A stretch of 64,000 bases of DNA from an uncultured Clostridia bacterium (GCA_932222125.1 CAKNZJ010000249.1:139120-203119), one strand, 5' to 3'; numbered from the stretch's first letter, positions 6,756 through 16,157 are shown. Program-made: numbers and translations. The notes: generated by a model from the letters alone, not told the origin.

Positions 6756-8852
6756 ATGGAACGGATCGGATTTTTTAAGCGTTTGAAAGGACTATTTATG
6801 ATGGATCGGGAAAAACAGCCTCAGCCCCCCAATAATATGGCCGGCCGGGGGGGCGGGGGAGATTACCAAGCGGCTTGGCGGGAGGAACGCCCCAGGACCA
6901 GGGAGGGAGGGGAGACCCGCCTCACTGACCGTTATTCCAGAGATCTTACCCGGATGGCGGCAAGCGGTTGTTTGGACCCGTTGGTAGGACGGGATCAGGA
7001 AGTGGGCCGGGTGGTGCAGATTCTATCCAGGCGGACTAAGAACAACCCTGCCCTCATTGGAGAGCCTGGTGTGGGTAAGACAGCGGTGGCGGAGGGACTG
7101 GCCATGCGGATGGCCAGCGGCGCGGTGCCCCAGTCCATCCGAGGCAAGCGGCTGCTGGCCCTGGATCTGGTGGCGATGGTGGCTGGGACCAAGTACCGTG
7201 GTGAGTTTGAAGAGCGGATCAACCAGGTGCTGGCAGAGGTGCGGCGTGCGGGCAATGTCATCCTGTTTTTGGATGAGCTACACAATATTGTAGGAGCGGG
7301 GTCTGCTGAGGGAGCCATTGATGCGGCCAATATTTTAAAACCAGCTTTGAGCCGGGGAGAACTGCAAGTGGTGGGGGCCACAACCCTGGAGGAATATCGG
7401 AAATACATTGAGAAGGACGCGGCGTTGGAGCGTCGGTTCCAACCAGTGCGGGTGGAGGAGCCCACCCAGGAGCAGGCACTGGACATTCTCAGGGGGCTGC
7501 GCCGGCGCTATGAAGAGCACCATGGCCTGGATATTTCTGATGAAGCTTTGTCCGCGGCGGTAGAGCTGTCCCAGCGGTATCTGCCCGACCGGTATCTACC
7601 GGATAAGGCCATTGACCTCGTTGATGAGGGGGCGGCCCGACTGCGGATGGAGGAGGAGGTGCCTCCAGCCTTGCGGGCTCTCTCCGACCGGGCGGAGCAG
7701 GCATCCAGGGAGAAGGCCAGGGCGGTAGCCGCTCAGGACTTTGAGCGGGCCGCCATACTCCGTGATGCAGAGGCGGATTTTCGCCAGGAGCTGAACCGGA
7801 AGCAGAGCAGGCGGCAGGGGTGCCTCAGGCGGAAGCTGGGCCGGGACCATGTGGCGGCGGTGCTGTCCCAATGGACGGGCATTCCCTTAGAGAGCATTAC
7901 CAAAGGAGAGGCACGGCGGCTCTTGGAGTTGGAGGGAGAGCTGCATCGCCGGGTGGTGGGACAGGATCAGGCGGTGGCGGCGGTGGCGGCGGCCATCCGC
8001 CGGGGCCGGGTAGGCCTCAAGGAGCCGCACCGCCCGGTGGGTGTATTCTTGTTTTTGGGGCCCACAGGGGTGGGGAAGACCGAGCTGTGTCGGGCCCTGG
8101 CCGCCGCTTTGTTTGGCAGTGAGGATGCTCTGATCCGTTTTGATATGTCTGAGTATATGGAAAAGCATGCGGTATCTCGTATGGTTGGTTCCCCGCCGGG
8201 CTATGTGGGCCATGAGGAGGGGGGGCAACTCACCGAGCAGATCCGCCGCCGGCCCTGGTCGGTGGTGTTGTTTGATGAGATAGAAAAGGCCCATGACGAC
8301 CTGCAAAATATTCTCTTACAAGTGATGGAGGATGGCCAGCTCACCGATGGCCAGGGACGGCGGGCCAATTTCCGCAACACGGTGGTGGTGATGACCTCCA
8401 ACATTGGGGCGCGCAAGATTGTGAGTAAGGCCCCACCCATGGGCTTTGCCGGAGGGGCCTCAGAACAGAGGCGGAAGGAAGAGGTCATGGCTGAGCTGAA
8501 GGGGCGGTTTAAACCGGAATTTTTGAATCGCCTGGACGAGGTAATCCTGTTTGACAGGTTGGAGAAAAACGATTTGGAGCGTATTGCGGACCGCATGCTG
8601 GTGGGAGTGGGCAGCCGCCTGTCAGCCCTGGGCGTGGGGCTGGATGCGCAGAAGGAAGCGGTTGCGCTGTTGGCGGACACCGGGACTGAGCGGGAGCAGG
8701 GGGCCAGGCCAATCCGCCGCGCTGTGCGCCGCCGGGTGGAGGAGCCCGCCGCCGATCTGCTTTTGTCGGAACGGTTGGCTGCCGGAGATACTCTGTGTCT
8801 GGCGGTGGAAGAACAGAAGCTGGTCCTTCGGCCGGAAAAGCGGCAGGTGTGA
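6756..8852 (+). CDS. ClpC/ClpE-type AAA+ ATPase lacking the N-terminal repeat domain
   Basis: A 698-residue Hsp100 unfoldase with two AAA+ modules. D1 has Walker A GEPGVGKT (about residues 103-110) and LFLDELHNIVGAG. A middle region (about 330-370) has the UVR-like helix KARAVAAQDFERAAILRD. D2 has Walker A GPTGVGKT (about 435-442), the Clp signature RMVGSPPGYVGHEEGG and a C-terminal D2-small domain. The PPMGFAGG loop sits where ClpP-interacting Clps carry their hydrophobic-Gly-Phe tripeptide, so pairing with ClpP is likely. The usual double Clp_N repeat (about 150 residues) is replaced by about 70 low-complexity charged residues. The ATG at 6756 follows TTAGGGAG; an upstream in-frame start would add unrelated sequence. 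Confidence 0.88.
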   Translation: MERIGFFKRLKGLFMMDREKQPQPPNNMAGRGGGGDYQAAWREERPRTREGGETRLTDRYSRDLTRMAASGCLDPLVGRDQEVGRVVQILSRRTKNNPALIGEPGVGKTAVAEGLAMRMASGAVPQSIRGKRLLALDLVAMVAGTKYRGEFEERINQVLAEVRRAGNVILFLDELHNIVGAGSAEGAIDAANILKPALSRGELQVVGATTLEEYRKYIEKDAALERRFQPVRVEEPTQEQALDILRGLRRRYEEHHGLDISDEALSAAVELSQRYLPDRYLPDKAIDLVDEGAARLRMEEEVPPALRALSDRAEQASREKARAVAAQDFERAAILRDAEADFRQELNRKQSRRQGCLRRKLGRDHVAAVLSQWTGIPLESITKGEARRLLELEGELHRRVVGQDQAVAAVAAAIRRGRVGLKEPHRPVGVFLFLGPTGVGKTELCRALAAALFGSEDALIRFDMSEYMEKHAVSRMVGSPPGYVGHEEGGQLTEQIRRRPWSVVLFDEIEKAHDDLQNILLQVMEDGQLTDGQGRRANFRNTVVVMTSNIGARKIVSKAPPMGFAGGASEQRRKEEVMAELKGRFKPEFLNRLDEVILFDRLEKNDLERIADRMLVGVGSRLSALGVGLDAQKEAVALLADTGTEREQGARPIRRAVRRRVEEPAADLLLSERLAAGDTLCLAVEEQKLVLRPEKRQV

Positions 8853-8900
8853 GCGAGGGAATGGATGGGAATTTAGGCATGTCAGCGCAACGTTAAATGG

Positions 8901-8937
8901 AAAAACAGGGCCTGCCGGATATCCGGCAGGCCCTGTT
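8901..8937 (-). terminator. Terminator of the iscS-iscU operon
   Basis: A perfect 16-bp inverted repeat (8905-8920 / 8921-8936) is followed on the minus strand by five T. It also lies beyond the convergent Clp gene, where it may act as a weaker barrier. Confidence 0.8.
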
Positions 8938-8940
8938 GGC

Positions 8941-9375
8941 TCAATGTTCATTGGCATGACAGCCGCAGCAGTCCCCATTGCAGAATTTGTCTGGATCATA
9001 GTCGATGTGGTTCTTATCATAGTAGTCCTTGATGGCGGCCCGTACAGCCTCTTCAGCCAGTACGGAGCAGTGAATTTTGTGGTTGGGCAGGCCGTCCAGG
9101 GCTTCCACCACTGCTTGGTTGGTAAGGTTGAGGGCTTCATCCACCGATTTGCCCTTAATCAGCTCGGTGGCCATAGAGCTGGTGGCGATGGCGCTGCCAC
9201 ACCCGAAGGTTTCAAATTTTACATCGGTGATGATGTTGTCCTCAATTTTGAGGTACATCTTCATGATATCTCCGCACTTGGCGTTGCCTACCTCGCCCAC
9301 GCCGTCGGCGTTCTCGATCTCGCCCACGTTGCGGGGATTACGGAAGTGGTCCATGACCTTCTCAGTGTATAACAT
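8941..9375 (-). CDS. iscU: Fe-S cluster scaffold protein IscU/NifU N-terminal type
   Basis: A 144-residue scaffold on which Fe-S clusters are built. It has the three ligand cysteines in GNAKCGD, FGCGSA and IHCSVLAEEA. The C-terminal KFCNGDCCGCH adds extra cysteines, common in clostridial NifU-like proteins. The start at 9375 (MLYTEKVMDHF) has GGAGAACGCAACT upstream and matches the family. Its first codons overlap the last codons of the cysteine desulfurase gene by 14 bases, so the two are co-translated as donor and scaffold. Confidence 0.94.
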   Translation of the reverse strand: MLYTEKVMDHFRNPRNVGEIENADGVGEVGNAKCGDIMKMYLKIEDNIITDVKFETFGCGSAIATSSMATELIKGKSVDEALNLTNQAVVEALDGLPNHKIHCSVLAEEAVRAAIKDYYDKNHIDYDPDKFCNGDCCGCHANEH

Positions 9376-10549
9376 AGTTGCGTTCTCCTTTCTGTAGTTC
9401 CCGCCAAACGGGGGAAATTTCCCGAAGATAGTCCACGACTTCCCGGACAGAGGCCAGGATATGGTTGACATCGTCCATTGTATTTTCATGGTCTAAGGTA
9501 AGGCGCAGGGATCCGTGGGCCACCTCATGGGGGCGTCCGATGGCCAGCAGCACATGACTGGGATCTAGGGAACCGGAAGTGCAGGCCGAGCCGGAGGAGG
9601 CGGCTACGCCTTTGTCGTCCAACAGCAGCAGCAGGGACTCGCCTTCAATGCCCTCAAAGCAGAAGTTTACATTGCCGGGCAAGCGGCGGGACCGGTCGCC
9701 GTTCAAAGCGGCATGGGGAATAGCGGACAACCCTTCGATCAGGGCGTCTCGCAGACTGGATACATAGGCCATATGGTCTGTCATATGCTGGCAGGTGTCT
9801 TTGAGGCCGGCGGCCATGCCCAGAATAGCGGGTAAGTTCTCCGTACCAGCCCGACGGCCCCGCTCTTGAGCGCCTCCTTCAATAAAGGACAGCAGGGGAA
9901 TTCCTTTGCGGACGTATAGTGCGCCAACCCCCTTGGGACCGTGGAATTTATGGCCGGATAGAGAGAGCATATCAATGTGATCGGCATCTACATTCACCGG
10001 AATATGTCCCACTGCCTGCACAGCGTCGGTATGAAAAGTGACCTTATTCTCACGGCACAGGGCGCCAATTTCAGCAATGGGCTGGATGGCGCCAATTTCG
10101 TTGTTGGCGTACATAACAGTGACCAGAGCGGTTTCCGGCCGGATGGCGGCAGCTACATCCTCCACTTTTACAATGCCGGAGGCATCGATGGGAAGATAAG
10201 TGACCTCAAACCCTTCCTTGGCCAGTTTTTCCACAGTGTGGAGGACGGCGTGATGCTCGATTGGAGTGGTGATGATATGATGCTTGCCACGAAGCTTTCC
10301 CACATAGGCTGCGCTGGTGATGGCCTGGTTGTCCGATTCGCTTCCCCCGGAGGTGAAATAGATCTCCTCCGGCTTGGCATGGATGCAGGCGGCCACGTCC
10401 ACTCGGGCTTGGTAGAGGGCCTCCGCAGCTGCCTGACCCGAGGAGTGCAGGCTGGAGGGGTTGCCCCAGAATTGGTCCATGGTGTCCAGCACAACCTGCT
10501 TGACCAAGGGACTGGCCTTTGTAGTGGCAGCGTTGTCTGCGTATATCAT
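9362..10549 (-). CDS. iscS: Cysteine desulfurase (NifS/IscS family)
   Basis: A 395-residue PLP enzyme releasing sulfur from cysteine for Fe-S cluster assembly. The PLP lysine is in LSGHKFHGPKG, and the catalytic cysteine loop is ASSGSACTSGSLDPSHVL; the extended loop is typical of group I enzymes that hand sulfur to IscU. Family N-terminus IYADNAATTKASP. The next gene is the IscU scaffold, supporting an Fe-S role. A second, shorter-loop paralogue is encoded at 55821-56975. Confidence 0.95.
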   Translation of the reverse strand: MIYADNAATTKASPLVKQVVLDTMDQFWGNPSSLHSSGQAAAEALYQARVDVAACIHAKPEEIYFTSGGSESDNQAITSAAYVGKLRGKHHIITTPIEHHAVLHTVEKLAKEGFEVTYLPIDASGIVKVEDVAAAIRPETALVTVMYANNEIGAIQPIAEIGALCRENKVTFHTDAVQAVGHIPVNVDADHIDMLSLSGHKFHGPKGVGALYVRKGIPLLSFIEGGAQERGRRAGTENLPAILGMAAGLKDTCQHMTDHMAYVSSLRDALIEGLSAIPHAALNGDRSRRLPGNVNFCFEGIEGESLLLLLDDKGVAASSGSACTSGSLDPSHVLLAIGRPHEVAHGSLRLTLDHENTMDDVNHILASVREVVDYLREISPVWRELQKGERNYVIH

Positions 10550-10732
10550 AAAGGTGATCTCTCCTTAAATATCCGCGCGGTGCGCGGTAAAATAGAGGTT
10601 GGGGTAAATGGCCGATTATGGCTCCACTGAGAGGATACTCCAAAAAACCTATTATGTCAATAGGGATTCTATGAAAACTGGGCGGGAATTGTCCTCTGGC
10701 CTAATCACAGGGTGACCAGGCACTTGTAAAAT

Positions 10733-10759
10733 ATTCGCAAATAACGAATGAATATTCAT
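10733..10759. promoter_or_regulatory. Candidate ArgR/AhrC operator upstream of argG
   Basis: Two overlapping inverted repeats are present: ATTCG-CAAATAA-CGAAT (10733-10749) and the palindrome ATGAATATTCAT (10748-10759). Both contain the GAAT/ATTC half-sites typical of arginine repressor boxes, though the second lacks the usual four-base centre. They lie 60-90 bases upstream of the argG promoter. Confidence 0.4.
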
Positions 10760-10820
10760 ACATGAGAAAAATTACCGTATAAAAACAGGGAAACAATAGA
10801 ATAATTATGCGAATTGTTAC

Positions 10821-10849
10821 TTGCATTTAAGATGGGGAAGGGGTATACT
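10821..10849 (+). promoter_or_regulatory. Sigma-A promoter of the arginine operon
   Basis: TTGCAT (10821-10826) and TATACT (10844-10849) are separated by exactly 17 bases, 68 bases upstream of the argG start codon. Confidence 0.7.
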
Positions 10850-10916
10850 GAGACAAAAGCGAAAGTGGAACAAGCTGGAGACGGAGAAAAATAAAGACTG
10901 CAAAGGAGAATCTATC

Positions 10917-12131
10917 ATGGCTGACGTCAAAAGGGTGGTGCTGGCCTATTCCGGGGGGCTGGACACCTCCATCATTATCCCCTGGCTGAAGGAAAATTAC
11001 AACGATCCGGAAATTATCGCTGTGTCCGGCGACGTGGGTCAGGGCACCGAGCTAGATGGCCTGGAGGAAAAGGCGATCAAGACGGGTGCGTCCAAGCTGT
11101 ACATAGAGGATCTCACCGATGTGATGGTAGATGAGGTCATCATTCCATCTATGATGATGGGGGCAAAATATGAAGACTATCTGCTGGGCACTGCCTTTGC
11201 CCGGCCCATCATTGCCCGCCGGCTGGTGGAGATTGCCAAGGCGGAAGGAGCTGATGCCATCTGCCATGGCTGTACCGGAAAAGGCAACGACCAGGTTCGC
11301 TTTGAACTGGCCATCAAGCGCTATGCGCCTGAGATGAAGATCATCGCCCCATGGCGTGAGTGGGATATCAAGGGCAGGGATGAAGAGATCGACTATGCCG
11401 AGGCGCACAATGTGCCCTTAAAGATATCCAGAGAGACCAACTACTCCAAGGACAAGAACCTGTGGCACCTGTCCCACGAGGGGCTGGATCTGGAGGACCC
11501 TGCCAATGAGCCTCAGTACGATAAGCCGGGCTTTCTAGAGATGGGGGTATCCCCTGCCATGGCCCCTGACGCGCCCACCTATGTGACCATTGACTTTGAG
11601 CAGGGCTGGCCGGTAGCGGTGGATGGACAAAAGATGAAGGCATCTGACGTGATCCGCAGGCTCAATGATCTGGGGGGTGCCAACGGCATTGGTTTGCTGG
11701 ACATCGTGGAGAACCGGCTGGTGGGCATGAAGGACCGCGGGGTATACGAGACTCCGGGCGGAACCATCCTCTACCGGGCTCACGAGGTACTGGAGATGCT
11801 CACCCTGGATAAGGACACCAAGCACATGAAGACCAAGCTGGCAGTGGACTTTGCCGATCTGGTATACAACGGCAAATGGTTCACCCCCTTGCGGGAAGCC
11901 CTTCAAGCCTTTGCTGTCAAGACACAGGACCACGTCACCGGTACAGTCAAGCTGAAGCTGTATAAGGGCAACATAATCACCGCCTCTGTCACCTCCCCCA
12001 AGACGCTGTATTCGGAAAATTTAGTCACCTTTGAGGAGAGTGACTATGACCAGAAGGATTCACAGGGCTTTATCAACCTGTGGGGGCTGCCAGACACGGT
12101 GCAGGCGCTGCGAGAGCAGGGAAAATTGTAA
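10917..12131 (+). CDS. argG: Argininosuccinate synthase
   Basis: A 404-residue enzyme joining citrulline and aspartate with ATP, the penultimate step of arginine synthesis. The ATP pyrophosphatase P-loop YSGGLDTS is near the N-terminus, followed by CHGCTGKGNDQVRFE and ISRETNYSKDKNLWHLSHEG. The start at 10917 follows AAAGGAGAA by 8 bases and begins the family sequence; the open frame extends further upstream through the promoter and is discarded. First gene of an arg operon running to argF. Confidence 0.96.
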   Translation: MADVKRVVLAYSGGLDTSIIIPWLKENYNDPEIIAVSGDVGQGTELDGLEEKAIKTGASKLYIEDLTDVMVDEVIIPSMMMGAKYEDYLLGTAFARPIIARRLVEIAKAEGADAICHGCTGKGNDQVRFELAIKRYAPEMKIIAPWREWDIKGRDEEIDYAEAHNVPLKISRETNYSKDKNLWHLSHEGLDLEDPANEPQYDKPGFLEMGVSPAMAPDAPTYVTIDFEQGWPVAVDGQKMKASDVIRRLNDLGGANGIGLLDIVENRLVGMKDRGVYETPGGTILYRAHEVLEMLTLDKDTKHMKTKLAVDFADLVYNGKWFTPLREALQAFAVKTQDHVTGTVKLKLYKGNIITASVTSPKTLYSENLVTFEESDYDQKDSQGFINLWGLPDTVQALREQGKL

Positions 12132-12185
12132 TACCAGTTCTGCAGGCGGCCATGGGCGGCCTGTCACCTGAATAGGAGCGATGTT

Positions 12186-13583
12186 ATGAAACTCTGGGCA
12201 GGACGGTTTCAAAAGGAGACCGACACCTTGGTAAACGATTTTAATTCCTCTATCGGCTTTGACGCCCGGCTGTATAAGCAGGATATCCGGGGGTCGATCG
12301 CCCATGCCTCCATGCTTGGTAGCCAGGGCATTATCGAACCCTATGAGGCAGAACGGATTGTGGAGGGGCTTCAGGCCATCTTGAAGGAAATTGAGGGGGA
12401 TCAGGTGGAGTTCTCTCTGGATAACGAGGATATCCATATGAACATTGAGGCCCTGCTCACCAAGCGGGTGGGGGATACAGGCAAACGGCTGCACACGGCC
12501 CGTTCTCGTAACGACCAGGTGGCCACCGATTTCCGGCTGTATGTGAAGGAGGAAATCCCTGTTGTTACCGGCCAGCTGCTGGAGCTACAAAAGGTGCTTG
12601 TGAAAAAGGCCAGGGCAAACCTGGACACGGTGATGCCGGGATACACCCATCTTCAGCGGGCCCAGCCAACAACCTTTGGGCACTATATGATGGCTTATGC
12701 CAATATGCTCCGCCGGGACATCACCCGGTTGGAGGACTGTCTGGAGCGGATGGACGAGTGTCCGTTGGGGGCGGGGGCTCTGGCAACCTCCACTTATCCG
12801 GTGGACCGTTTGGCCACCGCGCAGGCTCTGGGCTTTGCAAAACCTGTTGATAATTCTATGGACGCAGTGTCCGACCGGGATTACGCCATCGAACTGTTGT
12901 CTGCCCTATCCATCCTGATGATGCACCTGTCCCGCTTTTCTGAGGAGATCATTCTTTGGTGCTCTTGGGAGTTTCAGTATGTGGAGCTGGACGACGCTTA
13001 TTCCACCGGTTCTTCCATCATGCCCCAGAAGAAAAACCCTGATGTGGCCGAGTTGGTCCGGGGCAAAACTGGGCGTGTATATGGTTCTCTCATCACCCTG
13101 CTCACCTTGATGAAGGGACTCCCTCTGGCCTATAATAAGGATATGCAGGAGGACAAGGAGCCGGTGTTTGACGCGTTTGACACGGTAGAGTTGTGTATCC
13201 CGGTATTTACGGCCATGTTGGACACGTTGACAGTGAAAGGAAAGAATATGCTTCGGGCGGCCTCCGGAGGGTTTATCAATGCCACTGACTGCGCTGACTA
13301 TCTGGTGAAGAAAGGAATGCCGTTCCGGGAAGCGTACATGATTGTGGGCCGTTTGGTGAATATGTGCATCAAGACTGGCGAGAGTTTGGACACTTTGACG
13401 CTGAAGGACTTCCGAGCCATTTCGGGCTTGTTTGACGAAGACGTGTACGATGCGCTCCAGCTGAAGACCTGTGTTAACGGTCGCCGCGTGTATGGAGGGC
13501 CGTCAGAGGAGTCGGTGCTCAAACAGGTCGGGCTCATTGAGGACTTTATCGCCGCCCGATCGGGTGCTGCTGGGGAGGCTTGA
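12186..13583 (+). CDS. argH: Argininosuccinate lyase
   Basis: A 465-residue fumarase/aspartase-superfamily enzyme splitting argininosuccinate into arginine and fumarate. The signature GSSIMPQKKNPDVAE includes the catalytic serine loop; HTARSRNDQVATD and TPGYTHLQRAQP-type segments are also present. Start MKLWAGRF matches the family and is preceded by AATAGGAG. It follows argG by 54 bases. A decayed PAS-domain gene lies immediately downstream. Confidence 0.96.
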   Translation: MKLWAGRFQKETDTLVNDFNSSIGFDARLYKQDIRGSIAHASMLGSQGIIEPYEAERIVEGLQAILKEIEGDQVEFSLDNEDIHMNIEALLTKRVGDTGKRLHTARSRNDQVATDFRLYVKEEIPVVTGQLLELQKVLVKKARANLDTVMPGYTHLQRAQPTTFGHYMMAYANMLRRDITRLEDCLERMDECPLGAGALATSTYPVDRLATAQALGFAKPVDNSMDAVSDRDYAIELLSALSILMMHLSRFSEEIILWCSWEFQYVELDDAYSTGSSIMPQKKNPDVAELVRGKTGRVYGSLITLLTLMKGLPLAYNKDMQEDKEPVFDAFDTVELCIPVFTAMLDTLTVKGKNMLRAASGGFINATDCADYLVKKGMPFREAYMIVGRLVNMCIKTGESLDTLTLKDFRAISGLFDEDVYDALQLKTCVNGRRVYGGPSEESVLKQVGLIEDFIAARSGAAGEA

Positions 13584-13584
13584 C

Positions 13585-13847
13585 ATGGACCTGCGCCTCT
13601 ATTTCAAAAGCGTGTTGGAGCAGGACCGCAGCCCGATGGCGTTGTGCGATCTGGAGCACACCATTCAATAGGCTGCAACATGGTTTGGCCAGAGCGCAGA
13701 GCATAACCTTATTGATAGCGTTTATAACCACCGGGAAAACAAAGACGTGTATATGGTGGCCCCTGCGGGATGAGGGCCATCGGCTACTATGAAAAGCATG
13801 AGTACCGGACCTGGGAGACCATGAAGTGCTATGATTTAAAGCCGTAA
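13585..13847 (+). pseudogene. Remnant of a short PAS-domain protein inside the arg operon
   Basis: After argH, an ATG with a GGGGAGG site opens 28 codons (MDLRLYFKSVLEQDRSP, then LCDLEHTIQ) before a TAG. Further pieces of the same kind follow in other frames: WFGQSAEHNLI, then YNHRENKDVYMVA, then IGYYEKHEYRTWETMKCYD up to a TAA at 13845. In order these match a small single-domain PAS protein common in Firmicutes, missing its central part and carrying at least one frameshift. The gene is broken and probably inert; the operon reads through it into argC. Confidence 0.6.
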
Positions 13848-13869
13848 AATCGGCAGAGGATGTGAGAAT

Positions 13870-14811
13870 ATGGCCAGGCCAAATATTTATATAGACGGCA
13901 AGGATGGCACCACCGGGCTTCAAATCTATGAGCGGCTGGGTGAGCGGGATGATATTGAGCTGCTCCTGATCGATGAGGACAAGCGAAAGGATCCAGAAGA
14001 GCGGAAAAAACTGCTCAATGCTGCTGATCTGGTATTCCTGTGCCTGCCCGATCATGCCGCCGTGGAGGCGGTGTCCCTCATTAGCAATCCCAACACCCGG
14101 GTCATCGATGCCTCTACTGCCCACCGGACGGCGGAGGGATGGATCTATGGCTTTCCGGAACTTCACAGCCAGCGGGAAAAACTTGTGAGCGCGAAATGGG
14201 TGTCCAATCCCGGCTGTTACGCCACTGGTTTTCTGTCTTTGATACGGCCGCTGGTAGAGATGGGGGTTCTGCCTTCGGACGCCTGTGTGGCCTGCCATGC
14301 CCTGTCGGGCTATACCGGGGCGGGGAAAAAGGCCATTGCTCAATATACAGCGGTGGATCGGGGGCAAGAATTTGACAGCCCACGGCACTACGCTGTGACC
14401 CTGGCCCACAAGCACATTCCGGAGATGACGGTGGTGAGCGGCCTCACCCGCAAGCCCATCTTTATGCCTATGATTTGTGATTTTCCTCAGGGCATGACGG
14501 TGACGGTTCCCCTGTTCGCCGGACAGATGAGGGGGAAGGCATCCATTGACGCGCTGCGGGAGCTGTACGCGGACTACTATGCGGGCAGCCCGGTGGTTAA
14601 GCTGTGTCCCGCCGACGCGCCAAGCGATGGCTTTATCGGCTCCAACAACCTGGCCAGTAAGGACGTATTGCAGATTTTCGTCAAGGGAAATGAGGAGCAG
14701 CTGATGCTCACCGCCCGGCTGGATAACCTGGGTAAGGGTGCATCTGGCGCCGCGGTGCAGAATATGAACCTGATGCTGGGCTTTGATGAGACCAAGGGCC
14801 TGAGCTTGTAA
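13870..14811 (+). CDS. argC: N-acetyl-gamma-glutamyl-phosphate reductase (short type)
   Basis: A 313-residue NADPH-dependent reductase converting N-acetylglutamyl phosphate to the semialdehyde. The catalytic cysteine is in SNPGCYATGF, and GKDGTTGLQIYERL forms the dinucleotide-binding start. The length and the IYIDGKDGTTGL beginning place it in the shorter AGPR type 2 branch, not the 340-residue type 1. It is 22 bases after the PAS relic and 25 before argJ. Confidence 0.94.
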   Translation: MARPNIYIDGKDGTTGLQIYERLGERDDIELLLIDEDKRKDPEERKKLLNAADLVFLCLPDHAAVEAVSLISNPNTRVIDASTAHRTAEGWIYGFPELHSQREKLVSAKWVSNPGCYATGFLSLIRPLVEMGVLPSDACVACHALSGYTGAGKKAIAQYTAVDRGQEFDSPRHYAVTLAHKHIPEMTVVSGLTRKPIFMPMICDFPQGMTVTVPLFAGQMRGKASIDALRELYADYYAGSPVVKLCPADAPSDGFIGSNNLASKDVLQIFVKGNEEQLMLTARLDNLGKGASGAAVQNMNLMLGFDETKGLSL

Positions 14812-14836
14812 AATGGGATGTAAGGAGTGAGTAGCG

Positions 14837-16108
14837 ATGTTCAAACAACTGGAGGGCGGCGTGTGTGCGGCCAAGGGCTTTCGAGCTGCCGGAATCCGCT
14901 GCGGGGTAAAGGGCGCTACAGACGCCGGGGACGGAAATCAGCCAATTGTCCCCTCAATGAAGGACTATCTCACCGGCAAGCTGGATCTGGCCATGATCCT
15001 GTCTGACAGCGATTGCGCCGCCGCTGCTGTCTATACCATGAACCGGGTAAAGGCTGCCCCGCTCTATGTCACTATGGGCAATCTGGAGGATGGTATATGC
15101 CGGGGCGTTGTGGCTAACAGCGGCAATGCCAACGCCTGCGCGCCTCAGGGCCATGAGAATGCCGAGCGGATGTGCGCTGCTGCCGCCCATGCTACCGGAC
15201 TGAAACCAACCGACTTTGCGGTGGCCTCCACGGGGGTCATTGGCCAGCAGCTGAACATTGCCGCCATCGAGGGTGGAATGAAGGCGCTAGCAGAGCAGTT
15301 GAGCGATCATGGATCGGCTCAGGCGGCCAGCGCTATCATGACCACTGACACGGTGAAGAAGGAGATTGCCCTCTCCCTCACCATTGGGGGGCAGACGGTG
15401 ACCATTGGGGGCATCGCCAAGGGCTCAGGTATGATCCACCCCAATATGGGTACCATGCTGTGCTTCATCACTACAGATTGTGCCATTGCGCATGAGCTGC
15501 TGCAAGATGCTCTGCATGAGATCGTGCCGAGAACCTTCAACCGCGTCACTGTGGACGGGGATACCTCCACCAATGACATGTGTGTGGTGCTTGCTAACGG
15601 AAAGGCGAATAACCCGCTGATCGAGTGGAAGGATGACAGTTTTACCTTGTTCTACAAGGCGCTTCACCAGGTTTGTGAGCATTTGGCCCGGGCCATTGCC
15701 GCCGACGGGGAGGGAGCGTCCCGGCTGATCACCTGCACTGTTCGCTCCGCCCGCAGCGAAGAGGGGGCAGAGCGGCTGGCGAAAGCGGTAGTGGGGTCAT
15801 CCTTGGTGAAGACCGCGTTGTACGGAGCCGACGCAAACTGGGGGCGGGTGCTGTGTGCTATGGGATATTCCAAGGCCCCATTCCGGCCTGAGTATGTGGA
15901 CATCAAATTCTCCTCCGCCCTGGGCGAGATCCTTGTGTGTGAGCAGGGGGTGGGCCTGGATTTTGACGAGGATTTGGCCAAGCGTATCCTTGCCCAGGAT
16001 GAGGTGGTAGTGGACGTCTCCCTCAATGAGGGAACACACGAAGCGACCTGTTGGGGCTGCGATTTGACGTATGAGTATGTGAAGATTAACGGCGACTACC
16101 GTTCCTAA
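14837..16108 (+). CDS. argJ: Bifunctional ornithine acetyltransferase / N-acetylglutamate synthase
   Basis: A 423-residue enzyme moving the acetyl group from N-acetylornithine to glutamate, which makes the pathway cyclic. The proenzyme cleaves itself in front of the threonine of PNMGTMLCFITTD; the residue before Thr is Gly where Ala is more common. GKGSGMIHP and the ANWGRVLCAMGYS segment are also typical. The absence of argA in the operon agrees with the bifunctional form, although monofunctional activity cannot be excluded from sequence. AAGGAG precedes the ATG. Confidence 0.94.
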   Translation: MFKQLEGGVCAAKGFRAAGIRCGVKGATDAGDGNQPIVPSMKDYLTGKLDLAMILSDSDCAAAAVYTMNRVKAAPLYVTMGNLEDGICRGVVANSGNANACAPQGHENAERMCAAAAHATGLKPTDFAVASTGVIGQQLNIAAIEGGMKALAEQLSDHGSAQAASAIMTTDTVKKEIALSLTIGGQTVTIGGIAKGSGMIHPNMGTMLCFITTDCAIAHELLQDALHEIVPRTFNRVTVDGDTSTNDMCVVLANGKANNPLIEWKDDSFTLFYKALHQVCEHLARAIAADGEGASRLITCTVRSARSEEGAERLAKAVVGSSLVKTALYGADANWGRVLCAMGYSKAPFRPEYVDIKFSSALGEILVCEQGVGLDFDEDLAKRILAQDEVVVDVSLNEGTHEATCWGCDLTYEYVKINGDYRS

Positions 16109-16157
16109 AGGATATGAAACAGACAGGTAAGAAACGCAAAGGAAAGGGTGGGGTTCC

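Larger units (their letters stand above)
10550..10916. other. Divergent intergenic region between iscS and argG
   Basis: About 370 bases without a gene. The half next to iscS shows nothing recognisable. The AT-rich part from 10730 holds inverted repeats and a promoter for argG, described separately. Confidence 0.7.

Noticed and set aside
13546..14874. Minus-strand frame of 442 codons across argC and the PAS relic
   Set aside because: Antisense of argC, no recognisable domain, no ribosome site; it arises from GC-rich codon bias.
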